The notes beneath the pieces were generated by a model that was given only the letters and a program-made list of their open reading frames with translations, was not told the origin of the DNA and did not search any database. DNA of 64,000 bases, taken from the NCBI RefSeq assembly GCF_024227435.1, contig NZ_CP100445.1, positions 1,485,369 to 1,549,368 on the forward strand. Reading direction: 5' to 3'. This document shows positions 25,768-34,413 of this stretch, piece by piece. Position numbers and translations under genes: made by a program. Within the stretch, counting starts at the first letter, position 1, and every line of letters starts with the position of its first letter. Source of the stretch: Natrinema caseinilyticum. Its GTDB lineage: Archaea > Halobacteriota > Halobacteria > Halobacteriales > Natrialbaceae.

Positions 25768-27153
25768 ATGGAACCAGTATCCGACTTCCGGGAAACGCTT
25801 CGGGGCACCCTGATCCGACCCCACGACGAGAGCTACCACGAGGCCCGTGCGGTCTGGAACGGGACGATCGACCGCTATCCTGCGGTCATCAGTAAGTGTA
25901 CAGGCACCGCGGACGTGATCGCGGCTGTGAACTTCGCGCGGGAGTGCAACCTCGAAATCGCGGTCCGCGGCGGCGGCCACAATGTCGCGGGAACCGCCGT
26001 CTGCGACGACGGGATCGTCATCGACCTCTCAGACATGCGAGCCGTATGGGTCGACCCTCACGCGCGGATCGCCCGGGTTCAGGGCGGTGCCCTGTGGGGT
26101 GATGTCGACCACGAGACCCAGGCCCACGGCCTGGCAACCACGGGCGGTATCGTCAGCCACACCGGCGTCGCCGGACTCACACTCGGTGGTGGAATCGGCT
26201 GGCTGATGCGCAAGCACGGCCTCACCGCCGACGACTTGCACTCCGCCGACGTGGTGACCGCCGGTGGCGAGTTCATCCGAGCCTCGGACGACGAGCACTC
26301 GGACCTGTTCTGGGCGCTCCGAGGCGGCGGCGGAAACTTCGGAATCGTGACTTCTTTCGAGTTCGACCTCCACCCTGTCGGTCCCACTGTCCTCGCCGGT
26401 CCCGTGTTCTGGGCGGCGGACGACACTGCCGACGTGTTACGCTTCTATCGCGACTTCGCGCGGGATGCTCCCGACGAGCTTGGCACCGTCATCAGGTTCG
26501 GGACTATTCCTCCCCTCCCAGCCGTCCCCGAGGAACTTCACTGGCGACCCGCCATGGCCATCAACGTCTGCTACGCCGGGTCAGTTGAGGAGGGTAAAGA
26601 CGTCCTCCGACCGTTGCGTGAGCAGGGCACACCGCTTCTCGATCTGGTCTGCCCCAAGCCCTATTTGGTGCACCAGAGTGGGTTCGACAGCACCGTTCTC
26701 CATGGATGGCACTACTACTGGAAGTCGACCGATCTGCCGGAGCTGTCCGACGACCTGATCGACGTGTTCGTCGACCACGCCTTCTCGGCGGCGTCACCTC
26801 GCTCGTACTCGGTGCTATTCCATCTCGGCGGAGCGGTGAGCCGCGTCGACGATGATGCCACCGCCTACACCGGTCGGAACTCGCCTCACAACATCAACAT
26901 CAACGGCGTGTGGCGTCCCGACGAGGAGGAGAAGTACGCCGAGTCGGAGACGACGTGGACCCGTCGGTTCTTCGACGCCCTCGAACCCCATCGAGAGGGA
27001 GTCTACGTGAATTTCCTCGACGCCGATGACAGCATCCCACGGGTTCGCGAATCATATGGTGAGGACACCTACCGGCGTCTCGCCGAGATTAAGACCGAAT
27101 ACGATCCCGAGAACGTATTCCACCGCAACCAGAATATTGAGCCTACCGTCTGA
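25768..27153 (+). CDS. FAD-binding oxidoreductase, berberine-bridge-enzyme-like
   Basis: A 461-residue flavoprotein of usual family length. R-G-G-G-H-N-V-A-G near residue 71 carries the histidine expected to bind FAD covalently. The second, cysteine link of bicovalent members is not seen: that region reads T-G-V-A-G-L-T-L-G-G-G-I-G-W. The PCMH FAD domain covers about 30-215 and the C-terminal berberine domain ends N-V-F-H-R-N-Q-N-I. Such enzymes oxidise sugars, alcohols or secondary metabolites with O2; no signal peptide is present. It is a lone gene bracketed by two matching hairpin repeats, and its codon choice looks less CTC/GAG-biased than core genes, pointing to transfer. Confidence 0.92.
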   Translation: MEPVSDFRETLRGTLIRPHDESYHEARAVWNGTIDRYPAVISKCTGTADVIAAVNFARECNLEIAVRGGGHNVAGTAVCDDGIVIDLSDMRAVWVDPHARIARVQGGALWGDVDHETQAHGLATTGGIVSHTGVAGLTLGGGIGWLMRKHGLTADDLHSADVVTAGGEFIRASDDEHSDLFWALRGGGGNFGIVTSFEFDLHPVGPTVLAGPVFWAADDTADVLRFYRDFARDAPDELGTVIRFGTIPPLPAVPEELHWRPAMAINVCYAGSVEEGKDVLRPLREQGTPLLDLVCPKPYLVHQSGFDSTVLHGWHYYWKSTDLPELSDDLIDVFVDHAFSAASPRSYSVLFHLGGAVSRVDDDATAYTGRNSPHNININGVWRPDEEEKYAESETTWTRRFFDALEPHREGVYVNFLDADDSIPRVRESYGEDTYRRLAEIKTEYDPENVFHRNQNIEPTV

Positions 27154-27201
27154 GAAGTTCTCTCCTCGACATTTCTTCGAAGTACCGGTTGATCTGACAA
27201 C

Positions 27202-27232
27202 CTTGCTGAATACGCGCTGTGTATTCAGCAGG
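27202..27232. repeat. hairpin repeat right of the FAD oxidoreductase gene
   Basis: Arms c-ttgctgaatac and gtattcagcagg pair over about twelve positions around a 7-base loop, the same design and orientation as the hairpin at 25682-25716. It lies 49 bp after the stop codon, so a terminator role is an alternative to an insertion end. Confidence 0.6.
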
Positions 27233-27275
27233 ACTCCTGAGACATATCACCGACTAAGTATTCCAACAGAGCTAT

Positions 27276-28280
27276 TCAACTCTCTTTTGGACTAGACTCC
27301 TCGAGGAGATCGAGCAGTTCGTGCCAATCGACGTCCTTCTGAAAGAGTCCGGATTCAAGATTCCATGCCCACGGTGCTGAGTCGTCAGGGTCATAGCCGT
27401 CGTACTTTTCGAATTTCTTCACCGAATCAGGGAACAACGGATCGGACGGTCGATCAGCATCAGCACCCCATTCCTGGAAGAACTCCGCTTCAGATTTCTC
27501 TTCCTTCCAGAACGCCAGCGTCGTGAGGCGCTTTCCTTCTGGGTGATAGTCTCGGCCGGAATGGGAGATGTTCCCGCAGGCGTAGACGCCGATCTTCGCG
27601 AAGCGCTTTGCCAACGGAGTCCACTGATTCGCAACCTCGTAGTTGTACGTACGCGTGTCGAAGTGCGTCGACGACTCGTCGATGACGATGAACTTCGGTT
27701 TCGTTCGATGGCGAAGGCAGGTAACAGCGAGATCGTGAGCCGAGGTACAGACCTCATCGGTTCGTTCCCACGATCGAGAGTTCGAGATCACCATGAGTTC
27801 GTCAGGGAAATCATCGATCAACTCGAACGCGCGATCGGTCAGTTCGACGAGCTTGTACATCGTGTTCGTCTTCCCCGTCTCCGGATTACCTGCACCGGCC
27901 ACGAACGCCGGAGCACCGTTGTTGTGGAGTTCTTCGAGGAGCCGCAGCGCGACAGTCATGTTCGAACCGTCGAACTCCTGTTCGGTCACACCGACGAGAT
28001 AGCTCGCGAGCGACGCATCGCCAGTGTCAACCGCTCGAGATGCTGCGTCAGTGAGGAAATTCGGATACAGAACGCCACCGAGATCGGTATCGGCGAACGC
28101 GGTTCCGTCGAGATCGTCACGCTCGGAAACCACGTCGTCGACGAAACTGAGCGAGCGACGATCGCGACCGCTCTCGACGATACCAGCATGGGACTTGATC
28201 CGATTTTCGCCCTCGAGGTCGCCGGTGATCTGTTCGCGAAGCTTCGCCAGTGTCAGAAGGTTCTCGTCAATATCAGTCAT
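27276..28280 (-). CDS. P-loop ATPase of a mobile element (virus/plasmid type)
   Basis: A 334-residue acidic protein. Walker A is G-N-P-E-T-G-K-T near residue 136, and Walker B is K-F-I-V-I-D-E-S near 197. The N-terminal 120 residues have no recognised domain. The layout resembles single-domain NTPases of haloarchaeal viruses and plasmids, such as packaging or pleolipovirus-type ATPases, but I cannot assign a family. It is the third gene of a leftward unit after the HNH gene and the unknown gene, and lies inside the interval bounded by the tRNA-Tyr 3'-end copies. Confidence 0.75.
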   Translation of the reverse strand: MTDIDENLLTLAKLREQITGDLEGENRIKSHAGIVESGRDRRSLSFVDDVVSERDDLDGTAFADTDLGGVLYPNFLTDAASRAVDTGDASLASYLVGVTEQEFDGSNMTVALRLLEELHNNGAPAFVAGAGNPETGKTNTMYKLVELTDRAFELIDDFPDELMVISNSRSWERTDEVCTSAHDLAVTCLRHRTKPKFIVIDESSTHFDTRTYNYEVANQWTPLAKRFAKIGVYACGNISHSGRDYHPEGKRLTTLAFWKEEKSEAEFFQEWGADADRPSDPLFPDSVKKFEKYDGYDPDDSAPWAWNLESGLFQKDVDWHELLDLLEESSPKES

Positions 28281-28350
28281 CGTCAGCTGTCAGCGCGGGG
28301 AGTCCGCTCCGATCGGACCGCCCCTCGGGTTGTTCACCGCTCGGTTCGTC

Positions 28351-28977
28351 CTAGTCGTCGAGATCGTGATCGGCCGCCTCGAGGACGTCGCCGAGTTCCT
28401 CCAGGTCAACGTCCAGCTCCTCGAGCGCATCACCGTCGGAGCTGTACCGTCGCTCGAGGCCGAACTGATCGAGCGCATTGTTGATCGAGTCGTCCAGTCC
28501 GTCGCCCTCGTCGGGGAGCGATCCTTTCTCGAACGTTTTGATGACGGACGCGACAGCATCCTTCGAGGCCGTGCGGACGATGGACCAGAGAGTATTCTCT
28601 ATCGCGAAGGCTTTCTTCGCATCCTCCTCGAGCATGTTGCGGCACTCGTACACTGCCTGAAGCGAGGCGATCAACTGCCGGTCGTCCATCGTTCCGCGCC
28701 ACGTCCCTTCGACGGTCATCGTCTCGAGATCGACGTTACTGCCGGCGTAGAGGATCGGTCCCCACTGCTCGAGCGAGCCGTCGGTCACCTCGAGTTCCGA
28801 CCAGTCCGTCTGTGGGAATCGGTAAACCGCGCCGTCGACGATCCGTGCGTCGACGTCGACGAGCCAGATGTGCGTCGGTTCGGGAACCCACGACATGAGG
28901 CGATCGCCGACGATCGACGCCACGGGTAGGGAGGTCGACGTGATCTTTGCAAACACCGGCCCAGGTCGCCAGCTCAT
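28351..28977 (-). CDS. hypothetical protein of the integrated element
   Basis: A 208-residue acidic protein with no membrane segment and no motif I recognise. The middle (about 95-150) is helical and leucine/alanine-rich; the last 50 residues are very acidic. Its ATG overlaps the stop of the upstream HNH gene by four bases, which supports the start and a common transcript. The P-loop ATPase gene follows 70 bp downstream. Function unknown; perhaps a partner of the ATPase. Confidence 0.7.
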   Translation of the reverse strand: MSWRPGPVFAKITSTSLPVASIVGDRLMSWVPEPTHIWLVDVDARIVDGAVYRFPQTDWSELEVTDGSLEQWGPILYAGSNVDLETMTVEGTWRGTMDDRQLIASLQAVYECRNMLEEDAKKAFAIENTLWSIVRTASKDAVASVIKTFEKGSLPDEGDGLDDSINNALDQFGLERRYSSDGDALEELDVDLEELGDVLEAADHDLDD

Positions 28978-29333
28978 CGGACCGATTGATACACTGTGTC
29001 CGACACCACGGGTGACGACACCGATAGCTGAAGTAGCGAGTGTAGTACGTCCTCTCGAACGGATTCACGAGAGAACACCCAGTTGAGGTGGTAATCTGCG
29101 TGTTCAGGGGGCTTTCGTCTCTCGAGGTTGTCGGGCGAGTTGTTCCATCGATCCTCGTCGACGTGATGGACGTGGTACTCAGACCACAGAGAATCGATTT
29201 CTCCGTGCGCGAATGCCGTCAGCCGGTGGAGGTAGACATACCTATCGTGGCCGGCTCGCGAATCCCAGACGCGAATGCGGGGGTAGTGATCGGGATCGAA
29301 CTCGATCCGCGGGCCGACGATCACGCCGACCAC
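28974..29333 (-). CDS. HNH endonuclease family protein
   Basis: A short nuclease-like protein. The HNH motif is Y-H-V-H-H-V-D-E-D-R-W-N-N-S-P-D-N-L-E, with R-Y-V-Y-L-H-R-L upstream, as in phage-type homing or packaging HNH proteins. The GTG at 29333 gives 119 residues and fits the family; the frame is open up to an ATG at 29483, but that extension is unlike relatives. The gene starts the element next to the tRNA-Tyr gene and overlaps the next gene by four bases. Whether it acts in mobility, packaging or defence is not clear. Confidence 0.72.
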   Translation of the reverse strand: MVGVIVGPRIEFDPDHYPRIRVWDSRAGHDRYVYLHRLTAFAHGEIDSLWSEYHVHHVDEDRWNNSPDNLERRKPPEHADYHLNWVFSRESVREDVLHSLLQLSVSSPVVSDTVYQSVR

Positions 29334-29500
29334 CCCACCATTCGCTACGAAATTCGCGCGCGAGCGTGGGCCCGGCACTGGAAACCAGTTCCACACCAGA
29401 TTTTGCGCCCCAATTCGAAAAACCAAAATCGGCAGTAGAGTGCCCCTTAGTGGCGAATGCGCCACCATCCGATTCAACTGCACTTCGGCGAGAATCCAGG

Positions 29501-29523
29501 TCCGCCCTCCCCGATTTGAACGG
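29501..29523. repeat. attR-like 3' end of tRNA-Tyr
   Basis: This is the partner of the 24976-24998 copy; the two agree at 22 of 23 bases. It contains the 3' acceptor strand and T-stem of the intact tRNA gene, as expected for an integration that rebuilds the tRNA. Confidence 0.6.
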
Positions 29524-29575
29524 GGGACAAGTCGATCTACAGTCGACTGCTCTACCAGTCTGAGCTAAGGGCGGG
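29502..29575 (-). tRNA. tRNA-Tyr(GTA)
   Basis: A 74-base gene with the acceptor stem CCGCCCT paired to AGGGCGG and discriminator A. The C1-G72 pair is the identity element of archaeal tRNA-Tyr. The D arm contains TAGCTCAGACTGGTAGAGC, the anticodon stem is GTCGA/TCGAC around loop CTGTAGA with anticodon GTA, and the T arm is CCCCG-TTCAAAT-CGGGG. No intron and no encoded CCA. It is transcribed away from cdrL and abuts the integrated element at its 3' end. Confidence 0.97.
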
Positions 29576-29699
29576 CAATAAATCGTAGCCCCCGAAGGGG
29601 ACATAAGGGTTATTATTCGAATTGGGCGAAACGTGTAAGCGATCGCGAACGGCAGAATGATTGATATAGGTGGGCTTATAACACGGAAGTACTCCGGCT

Positions 29700-30341
29700 A
29701 TGAGCAAGATCACGTTCCGCGCCGATGACGACCTCGTCGAACAACTCGAGGCCCTCGACGCTTCCAAGAGCGAAGCGATGCGAGACGCCCTCCGATCGTA
29801 TCTCGAGGAGGACGGAACCGGAAACGACGAGACGAATTCGGGGCTGGATCGTGATCGGGAGAGCGAGATAGAGAAACTGGTTCGAGAACTGGTCGACGAA
29901 CGGTTGGCAGAGCAACTGCGCGGAACCGCGCTTGGACCAGAGCGCGCGAACGCGGGCGGACGCGATGCGGTTTCGTCGCCCGAACCCCAGGACGTAAACG
30001 TCACGGTTTCGCTCGAGGGGGCAGCCGTCCGATCGGCAGAGCGTGCAGAGAGTTCCCGTGTCAGCGCCGGTGAATCGGCGGACGGTGACCGACCGGCGGC
30101 CCGACCACGGGACCAGACGGGGACGCAGATCCGCGACCGCGAAGGAGACCGGCAGTGTAATCAGTGTGGCGACCACCTCAGCGGGAACCACGTATACTGT
30201 CCCAACTGCGGTGAAAAAGCCTCGCGGCGGCTGTTCTGTGACTGCGGCGACGAGATTCGCTCCGACTGGTCTTTCTGTCCAGGCTGTGGCCGACGAACGC
30301 CAGCAGCGGACGTTCTCGAGTCTGACGGGACGCAGTACTGA
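29700..30341 (+). CDS. cdrL: CdrL-like ribbon-helix-helix and zinc-ribbon regulator
   Basis: A 213-residue protein. Residues 3-40 are a ribbon-helix-helix domain (K-I-T-F-R-A-D-D-D-L then S-K-S-E-A-M-R-D-A-L-R). A disordered, charged linker follows, then two zinc ribbons near 150-200: C-N-Q-C...C-P-N-C and C-D-C...C-P-G-C. The domain set and the position immediately upstream of cdrS-ftsZ2 match CdrL, reported with CdrS as a haloarchaeal cell-division regulator. A TATA-like box (gcttataac, near 29669-29678) lies about 26 bp before the ATG, so the mRNA should be leaderless. Confidence 0.82.
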   Translation: MSKITFRADDDLVEQLEALDASKSEAMRDALRSYLEEDGTGNDETNSGLDRDRESEIEKLVRELVDERLAEQLRGTALGPERANAGGRDAVSSPEPQDVNVTVSLEGAAVRSAERAESSRVSAGESADGDRPAARPRDQTGTQIRDREGDRQCNQCGDHLSGNHVYCPNCGEKASRRLFCDCGDEIRSDWSFCPGCGRRTPAADVLESDGTQY

Positions 30342-30346
30342 CCAGT

Positions 30347-30518
30347 GTAAGACGCGGAAAGTCACTTTGGACGAAAGTTTTATTATCTAAGCCAAACATC
30401 GCCTTAGTCGCGTAAGACGGATTGTCTTACACCCGTCGACAGGACGGGAAATCGCCCGACGTCGGGTGGTTCGGACGTAAGACACGCCGCGTCTGACAGG
30501 GGCGCGCCTCCGTCTTAC
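30347..30518. promoter_or_regulatory. five GTAAGAC/GTCTTAC elements upstream of cdrS-ftsZ2
   Basis: GTAAGAC occurs at 30347-30353, 30412-30418 and 30477-30483, and its complement GTCTTAC at 30424-30430 and 30512-30518. The middle pair forms a palindrome GTAAGAC-N5-GTCTTAC. The AT-rich sequence ttttattatctaag (30378-30391) lies among them and could hold the TATA box. The three forward copies are 65 bp apart each. Such a cluster fits binding by a ribbon-helix-helix dimer, possibly CdrS or CdrL itself. Confidence 0.65.
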
Positions 30519-30538
30519 CCCCAACGGGGAATACAACA

Positions 30539-30718
30539 ATGGAGCGTGTGACACTGCGAATCCCGAAACAGCAGATCGAAGAAGTCGAACAGTTAGTCGA
30601 CTCGGGCGAGTTCCCGAACCGGAGCGAAGCGATCCGGTCGGCCGTCCGTGAGATGGTCAACGATCAACAGGACGGACCGAACGAGCAGTCCGGCAAACGT
30701 AACTGGGCCAAGGTATAA
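30539..30718 (+). CDS. cdrS: CdrS, short ribbon-helix-helix cell-division regulator
   Basis: A 59-residue protein. M-E-R-V-T-L-R-I-P is the DNA-contacting strand, and Q-I-E-E-V-E-Q-L and [12 protein letters not shown] are the two helices of a MetJ/Arc-type domain, with a short polar tail. In Halobacterium and Haloferax CdrS is encoded just before ftsZ2 and controls its expression. Here the stop codon ends two bases before the ftsZ ATG, so the two genes form one unit. The GTAAGAC cluster lies directly upstream. Confidence 0.93.
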   Translation: MERVTLRIPKQQIEEVEQLVDSGEFPNRSEAIRSAVREMVNDQQDGPNEQSGKRNWAKV

Positions 30719-30720
30719 CG

Positions 30721-31908
30721 ATGCAGGATATCGTTCAAGATGCCTTAGACAACGCGGAGGAAGAGGCCCGGGAGATGGACGTCTCGATGGACGGCGACGA
30801 GTTCGGGGACCCCCGAATCGTCATCGTCGGTTGCGGCGGCGCCGGAAACAATACGATCAATCGACTGTACAACATCGGCGTCGACGGCGCCGACACCGTG
30901 GCGATCAACACGGACAAGCAGCACCTCAAGATGATCGAGGCCAACACGAAGATCCTCGTGGGCAAATCGCTCACGAACGGGCTCGGTGCTGGCGGCGACC
31001 CGTCGATGGGCGAGCGCGCCACCGAGATGGCCCAGAGCACGATCAAAGAGGTACTCGGCGACGCAGACCTCGTGTTCGTGACCGCCGGAATGGGCGGTGG
31101 CACCGGGACGGGTGCAGCCCCCGTCGTCTCGAAAATCGCTAAAGAGCAGGGTGCCATCGTCGTCGGCATGGTCTCGACGCCGTTTAACGTCGAACGTGCC
31201 CGCACGGTCAAAGCCGAGGAAGGCCTCGAGAAGTTGCGCGAGCAGGCCGACTCGATCATCGTGTTGGACAACAACCGACTGCTCGATTACGTCCCGAATC
31301 TGCCAATCGGAAAGGCGTTCTCGGTGATGGACCAGATCATCGCCGAAACCGTCAAGGGGATCTCGGAGACGATCACCCAGCCGTCGCTAATCAACCTGGA
31401 CTACGCCGACATGTCCACCATTATGAACCAGGGCGGCGTCGCCGTCATGTTGGTCGGCGAGACCCAGGACAAGAACAAGACAGACGAAGTCGTCAAGGAC
31501 GCGATGAACCACCCGCTTCTAGACGTCGATTACCGCGGCGCCTCGGGCGGGCTCGTCCACATCACCGGCGGCCCCGACCTCACGCTGAAAGAGGCCGAGG
31601 GCATCGCCGACAACATCACCGAGCGTCTCGAGGCCAGTGCAAACGTGATCTGGGGCGCCCGGATTCAGGAGAACTACAAGGGCAAAGTCCGCGTCATGGC
31701 GATCATGACCGGCGTCCAGAGTGCCCAGGTCCTCGGGCCGACGACGCAGAAGCAAGCGGACAAGTCCCGCGCGAGCATCGAAGGGCTGAACGATGCCGAC
31801 TTCGACGCGAGCAACAACGTCGAAGGTCAGCGGTCCGGGTTCGGCGCACAGAGTGACGGCGGTCGCGACAAAGTCGAACAACAGAACGGCGTCGACGTCA
31901 TCCGATAA
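30721..31908 (+). CDS. ftsZ2: cell division protein FtsZ2
   Basis: A 395-residue tubulin-family GTPase that forms part of the division ring and is needed for constriction. The N terminus contains [10 protein letters not shown]; the tubulin signature is [10 protein letters not shown] near residue 125, and the T7 loop N-L-D-Y-A-D contains the catalytic aspartate. The C-terminal about 50 residues are an acidic, variable tail ending G-V-D-V-I-R. Assignment to FtsZ2 rather than FtsZ1 rests on the cdrS gene before it and ncsA beyond it, an arrangement known from other haloarchaea. Confidence 0.94.
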   Translation: MQDIVQDALDNAEEEAREMDVSMDGDEFGDPRIVIVGCGGAGNNTINRLYNIGVDGADTVAINTDKQHLKMIEANTKILVGKSLTNGLGAGGDPSMGERATEMAQSTIKEVLGDADLVFVTAGMGGGTGTGAAPVVSKIAKEQGAIVVGMVSTPFNVERARTVKAEEGLEKLREQADSIIVLDNNRLLDYVPNLPIGKAFSVMDQIIAETVKGISETITQPSLINLDYADMSTIMNQGGVAVMLVGETQDKNKTDEVVKDAMNHPLLDVDYRGASGGLVHITGGPDLTLKEAEGIADNITERLEASANVIWGARIQENYKGKVRVMAIMTGVQSAQVLGPTTQKQADKSRASIEGLNDADFDASNNVEGQRSGFGAQSDGGRDKVEQQNGVDVIR

Positions 31909-32108
31909 CCGCGGAGGCACTCGAGCGAACTGCTCGAACAACCCGCTTTTCTGCCGCTGACGAGGAACAACCGATACAGCGGGTGCCGCAGGGAGACGGT
32001 CCGAAAAAAGGCACAGCCGTCGCGTCGGACGGCGACGGTATCGAAATGCACCAGCGTGCGAAAACGGCGCGTAAACGCACTCTAATCGGAGATATTCCGA
32101 ACGGTAAT

Positions 32109-33068
32109 TCAGACGAGTGACTCGAGTAGCGAACACTTTCGACAGACGTCTCGAGTAGTGGTCGAACCGCACTCGACGCACTCTCTGAGGTCGGCGCCGT
32201 CGTCGCCGGCGTAGCGTTCGGCCGCAATTTCGGCCAGTTCTTCGTACCCCGAAAGGATCGAGTGGCGCGTTCCGGGGTGGTTTTCCTCCAGTCCGTAGAG
32301 GAGTTGCTGTATCTCGCCGCGATACGCCTCGCTCGCGTGGGGGCACTCGGTGATGTGTGCGGGGAGATCGTTAACGTGGGCGTAGAGGGCGACTTCTTTC
32401 TCGGGGACGTCGCGCAGCGGTTTCGCGCGCGGGACGAACTCGTCCTGGTCCTCGCGGGCCGAAAGCGGCCCGAGACTGGCGTCGAAGTGTTTCGCGATCT
32501 GTTCGACGTCGCCCTCGAGGACGTTCATCAGCGCGGTCTGGGCTTCGTCGTCCAGGTTGTGGCCCGTCAGCAGGAGGTCGGCGTCGAGTTCGGTGGCGTA
32601 GTTCGAAAGCAGATCCCGCCGAAAGACGCCGCAGTAGGCGCAGGCGGCCATGTTTTCCGGGTCGTCCTCGACGACGTCGTCCATTCGGACGCCGAACTCG
32701 TCCTCGTAGCTGACGAGTTCGTGGCGGATTCCCAACTCCTCGCTGAGTTCGACGCACGCGTCGACCGATTTGTCCCGGTATCCCTCGATGCCTTCGTGGA
32801 TCGTCAGGCCGACGAGTTCGATGCGGGGATCCTCGGCGAAGGTCTCGTGGAGAATCTGGGTGAGGACGACGCTATCCTTGCCCCCCGAGAGGCCGATCAC
32901 CCACGTCTGGGGGTCCTCTGGAGTCGCGTCGTGCGGGACGAGATCGTCCCGTCGGATCCGGCGGCGAACACGCTTTTCGACCGACTCGCGGAAGTGATCG
33001 CCACAGAGGTGTGCCCCCGAGTAGGCGGCGTGCATAATCGCCTCCTCGTCGCACCGGTTGCAGTCCAT
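32109..33068 (-). CDS. ncsA: tRNA 2-thiolation protein NcsA (TtuA/Ncs6 family)
   Basis: A 319-residue adenylating enzyme that, with a ubiquitin-like SAMP sulfur carrier, thiolates wobble uridine in tRNAs. C-N-R-C at the N terminus and L-C-G-D-H form the first zinc site. The PP-loop S-G-G-K-D-S is near residue 60, and C-A-Y-C-G with a downstream cysteine (T-E-C-P-H) supplies active-site cysteines or an iron-sulfur site. The C-terminal C-V-E-C-G...C-R-K-C is the second zinc finger. It is convergent with ftsZ2 across a 200-bp gap with no other gene. Confidence 0.93.
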   Translation of the reverse strand: MDCNRCDEEAIMHAAYSGAHLCGDHFRESVEKRVRRRIRRDDLVPHDATPEDPQTWVIGLSGGKDSVVLTQILHETFAEDPRIELVGLTIHEGIEGYRDKSVDACVELSEELGIRHELVSYEDEFGVRMDDVVEDDPENMAACAYCGVFRRDLLSNYATELDADLLLTGHNLDDEAQTALMNVLEGDVEQIAKHFDASLGPLSAREDQDEFVPRAKPLRDVPEKEVALYAHVNDLPAHITECPHASEAYRGEIQQLLYGLEENHPGTRHSILSGYEELAEIAAERYAGDDGADLRECVECGSTTTRDVCRKCSLLESLV

Positions 33069-33129
33069 CGCGGTGACGTTGCGGTCGAACGCGTATGTCC
33101 GTTTCGTCTTTTTACCCCCTGATCGTCGT

Positions 33130-33520
33130 CACACCGTCGCTCGGAACTGGCGTGGCAGGCCCCGGGATCCCATCGATTGGGACGTCTACCGGCCCGCAGA
33201 ACGACGACACGCGACGTCCTTCGAGCGGTCGCGGGCGTCGGAGTTTCGGCTCGACGACTTCGGCGACGGTGTCGACCGGGTGGCCCACCCGAACGAGACG
33301 GGACGTCGCGCCAGCCGCGCTTTCTCGGTGACGAAGGTGACGTCTGGCAGTTCGCCCCGCTCGAGCCCACGGAGAGAACGGCGGAGACCGAGGACGTCGG
33401 CGACGAGCGACTCGCGGTATATCTACTCGATCGGACCGTGGACCCGGCTGGCGTCTTCGAGGGCGTCGGGACCGAATCGATACTCGTCGACCCCGGCGCA
33501 ACGCCTCAAGCCGGGACTGT
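33130..33520 (+). pseudogene. decayed haloarchaeal gene of unknown family
   Basis: Two plus-strand frames carry protein-like sequence. The first contains P-R-D-P-I-D-W-D-V-Y-R-P-A-E-R-R and F-R-L-D-D-F-G-D-G-V-D-R-V-A-H-P; the second, from about 33325, contains F-L-G-D-E-G-D-V-W-Q-F-A-P-L-E-P and A-V-Y-L-L-D-R-T-V-D-P-A-G-V. Together they would form one acidic protein of about 125 residues with one frameshift near 33325 and no clear start codon. I do not recognise the family. The 3' end overlaps the end of the opposing hydrolase gene. Confidence 0.4.
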
Positions 33521-34225
33521 CGGACGCTCCTCGACGGCGTCAGACCCCTCTTCGATAGCGGCTAGCAGGAGGTCCACGTACCGGTCGCGATCCGCGGCGG
33601 AGAACAGTTCGTGACCGCCGTCGTACAGGACGACGTGTTCCGCGGGGACCCGCTCGCCGATGGGACGGAGGCTAACGACCGGATCGCGAAGCGAGCAGAA
33701 GACGACGGCGTCGTGATCGATCGTCAGCAGCTCGCGCTGTGCGCGGCGAGTTTCCCGGATGAACGCCGGCGAGATCCACGACGGCGTCGTCTCTATCTGG
33801 TGGTCAGTCGCCCGCGGGCCGAGTGCATCTCTGTCCAGATCGCCGAGCGGAACCCACGGGAACGTGGTCGGAATCGTCGACACCGCGTCCAGAATCGGCC
33901 CGGGGTAGGCGTCGCTGTACCCCCACCACGGACTCAGGTACACGTGGTTGTCCGCACCGTCGAGGGCCTGCCCCACGAGGGAGCCGGCGCTGTGGCCCAG
34001 CAACTGGTACTCATCGAGGTCCCGGACGTACTCCGCGATCGGCTCGAGCCAGTCGGCTTTGAAGTCGTCGATGTTCGTCGGCAGTTCGAACGCGTGGACA
34101 CGGTAGTCGGCACCCGTCAGCTGTCCGATGAGCCAGCTGACGTTCTCGTGGGTCCAGCGGTTTCCCCAGCCCATGACGAACACGAGTTCCTCGTCGCCGT
34201 CCTCGTTGAAGATCCGGTGTCGCAT
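33506..34225 (-). CDS. alpha/beta fold hydrolase
   Basis: A 239-residue protein with the alpha/beta-hydrolase layout. An early V-M-G-W-G-N-R-W-T strand-turn forms the oxyanion-side loop, the nucleophile elbow is G-H-S-A-G-S near residue 79, an acid is expected in C-S-L-R-D-P, and the histidine is in D-G-G-H-E-L near the end. Cytoplasmic; substrate unknown (esterase or peptidase-like). A TATA-like stretch (ggataaaaacc) lies about 20-28 bp upstream of the ATG. Confidence 0.83.
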   Translation of the reverse strand: MRHRIFNEDGDEELVFVMGWGNRWTHENVSWLIGQLTGADYRVHAFELPTNIDDFKADWLEPIAEYVRDLDEYQLLGHSAGSLVGQALDGADNHVYLSPWWGYSDAYPGPILDAVSTIPTTFPWVPLGDLDRDALGPRATDHQIETTPSWISPAFIRETRRAQRELLTIDHDAVVFCSLRDPVVSLRPIGERVPAEHVVLYDGGHELFSAADRDRYVDLLLAAIEEGSDAVEERPTVPA

Positions 34226-34413
34226 AGGATTCCGTTCGCCGGGAACGGATAAAAACCTGATCTCCCGACAGTGGCGCCGACACCAGCGTCTCCGTGCGGT
34301 CGATCCCGCGAACCGATCCCGCTCGAGCGGGTCCGGGCGCGGTCGAAGGGGGTCGGTCCGCGACTCGGGTGAGCTGAGAAACGACTTTGCGCGTCGAGTC
34401 CCAAGTCGGACCG

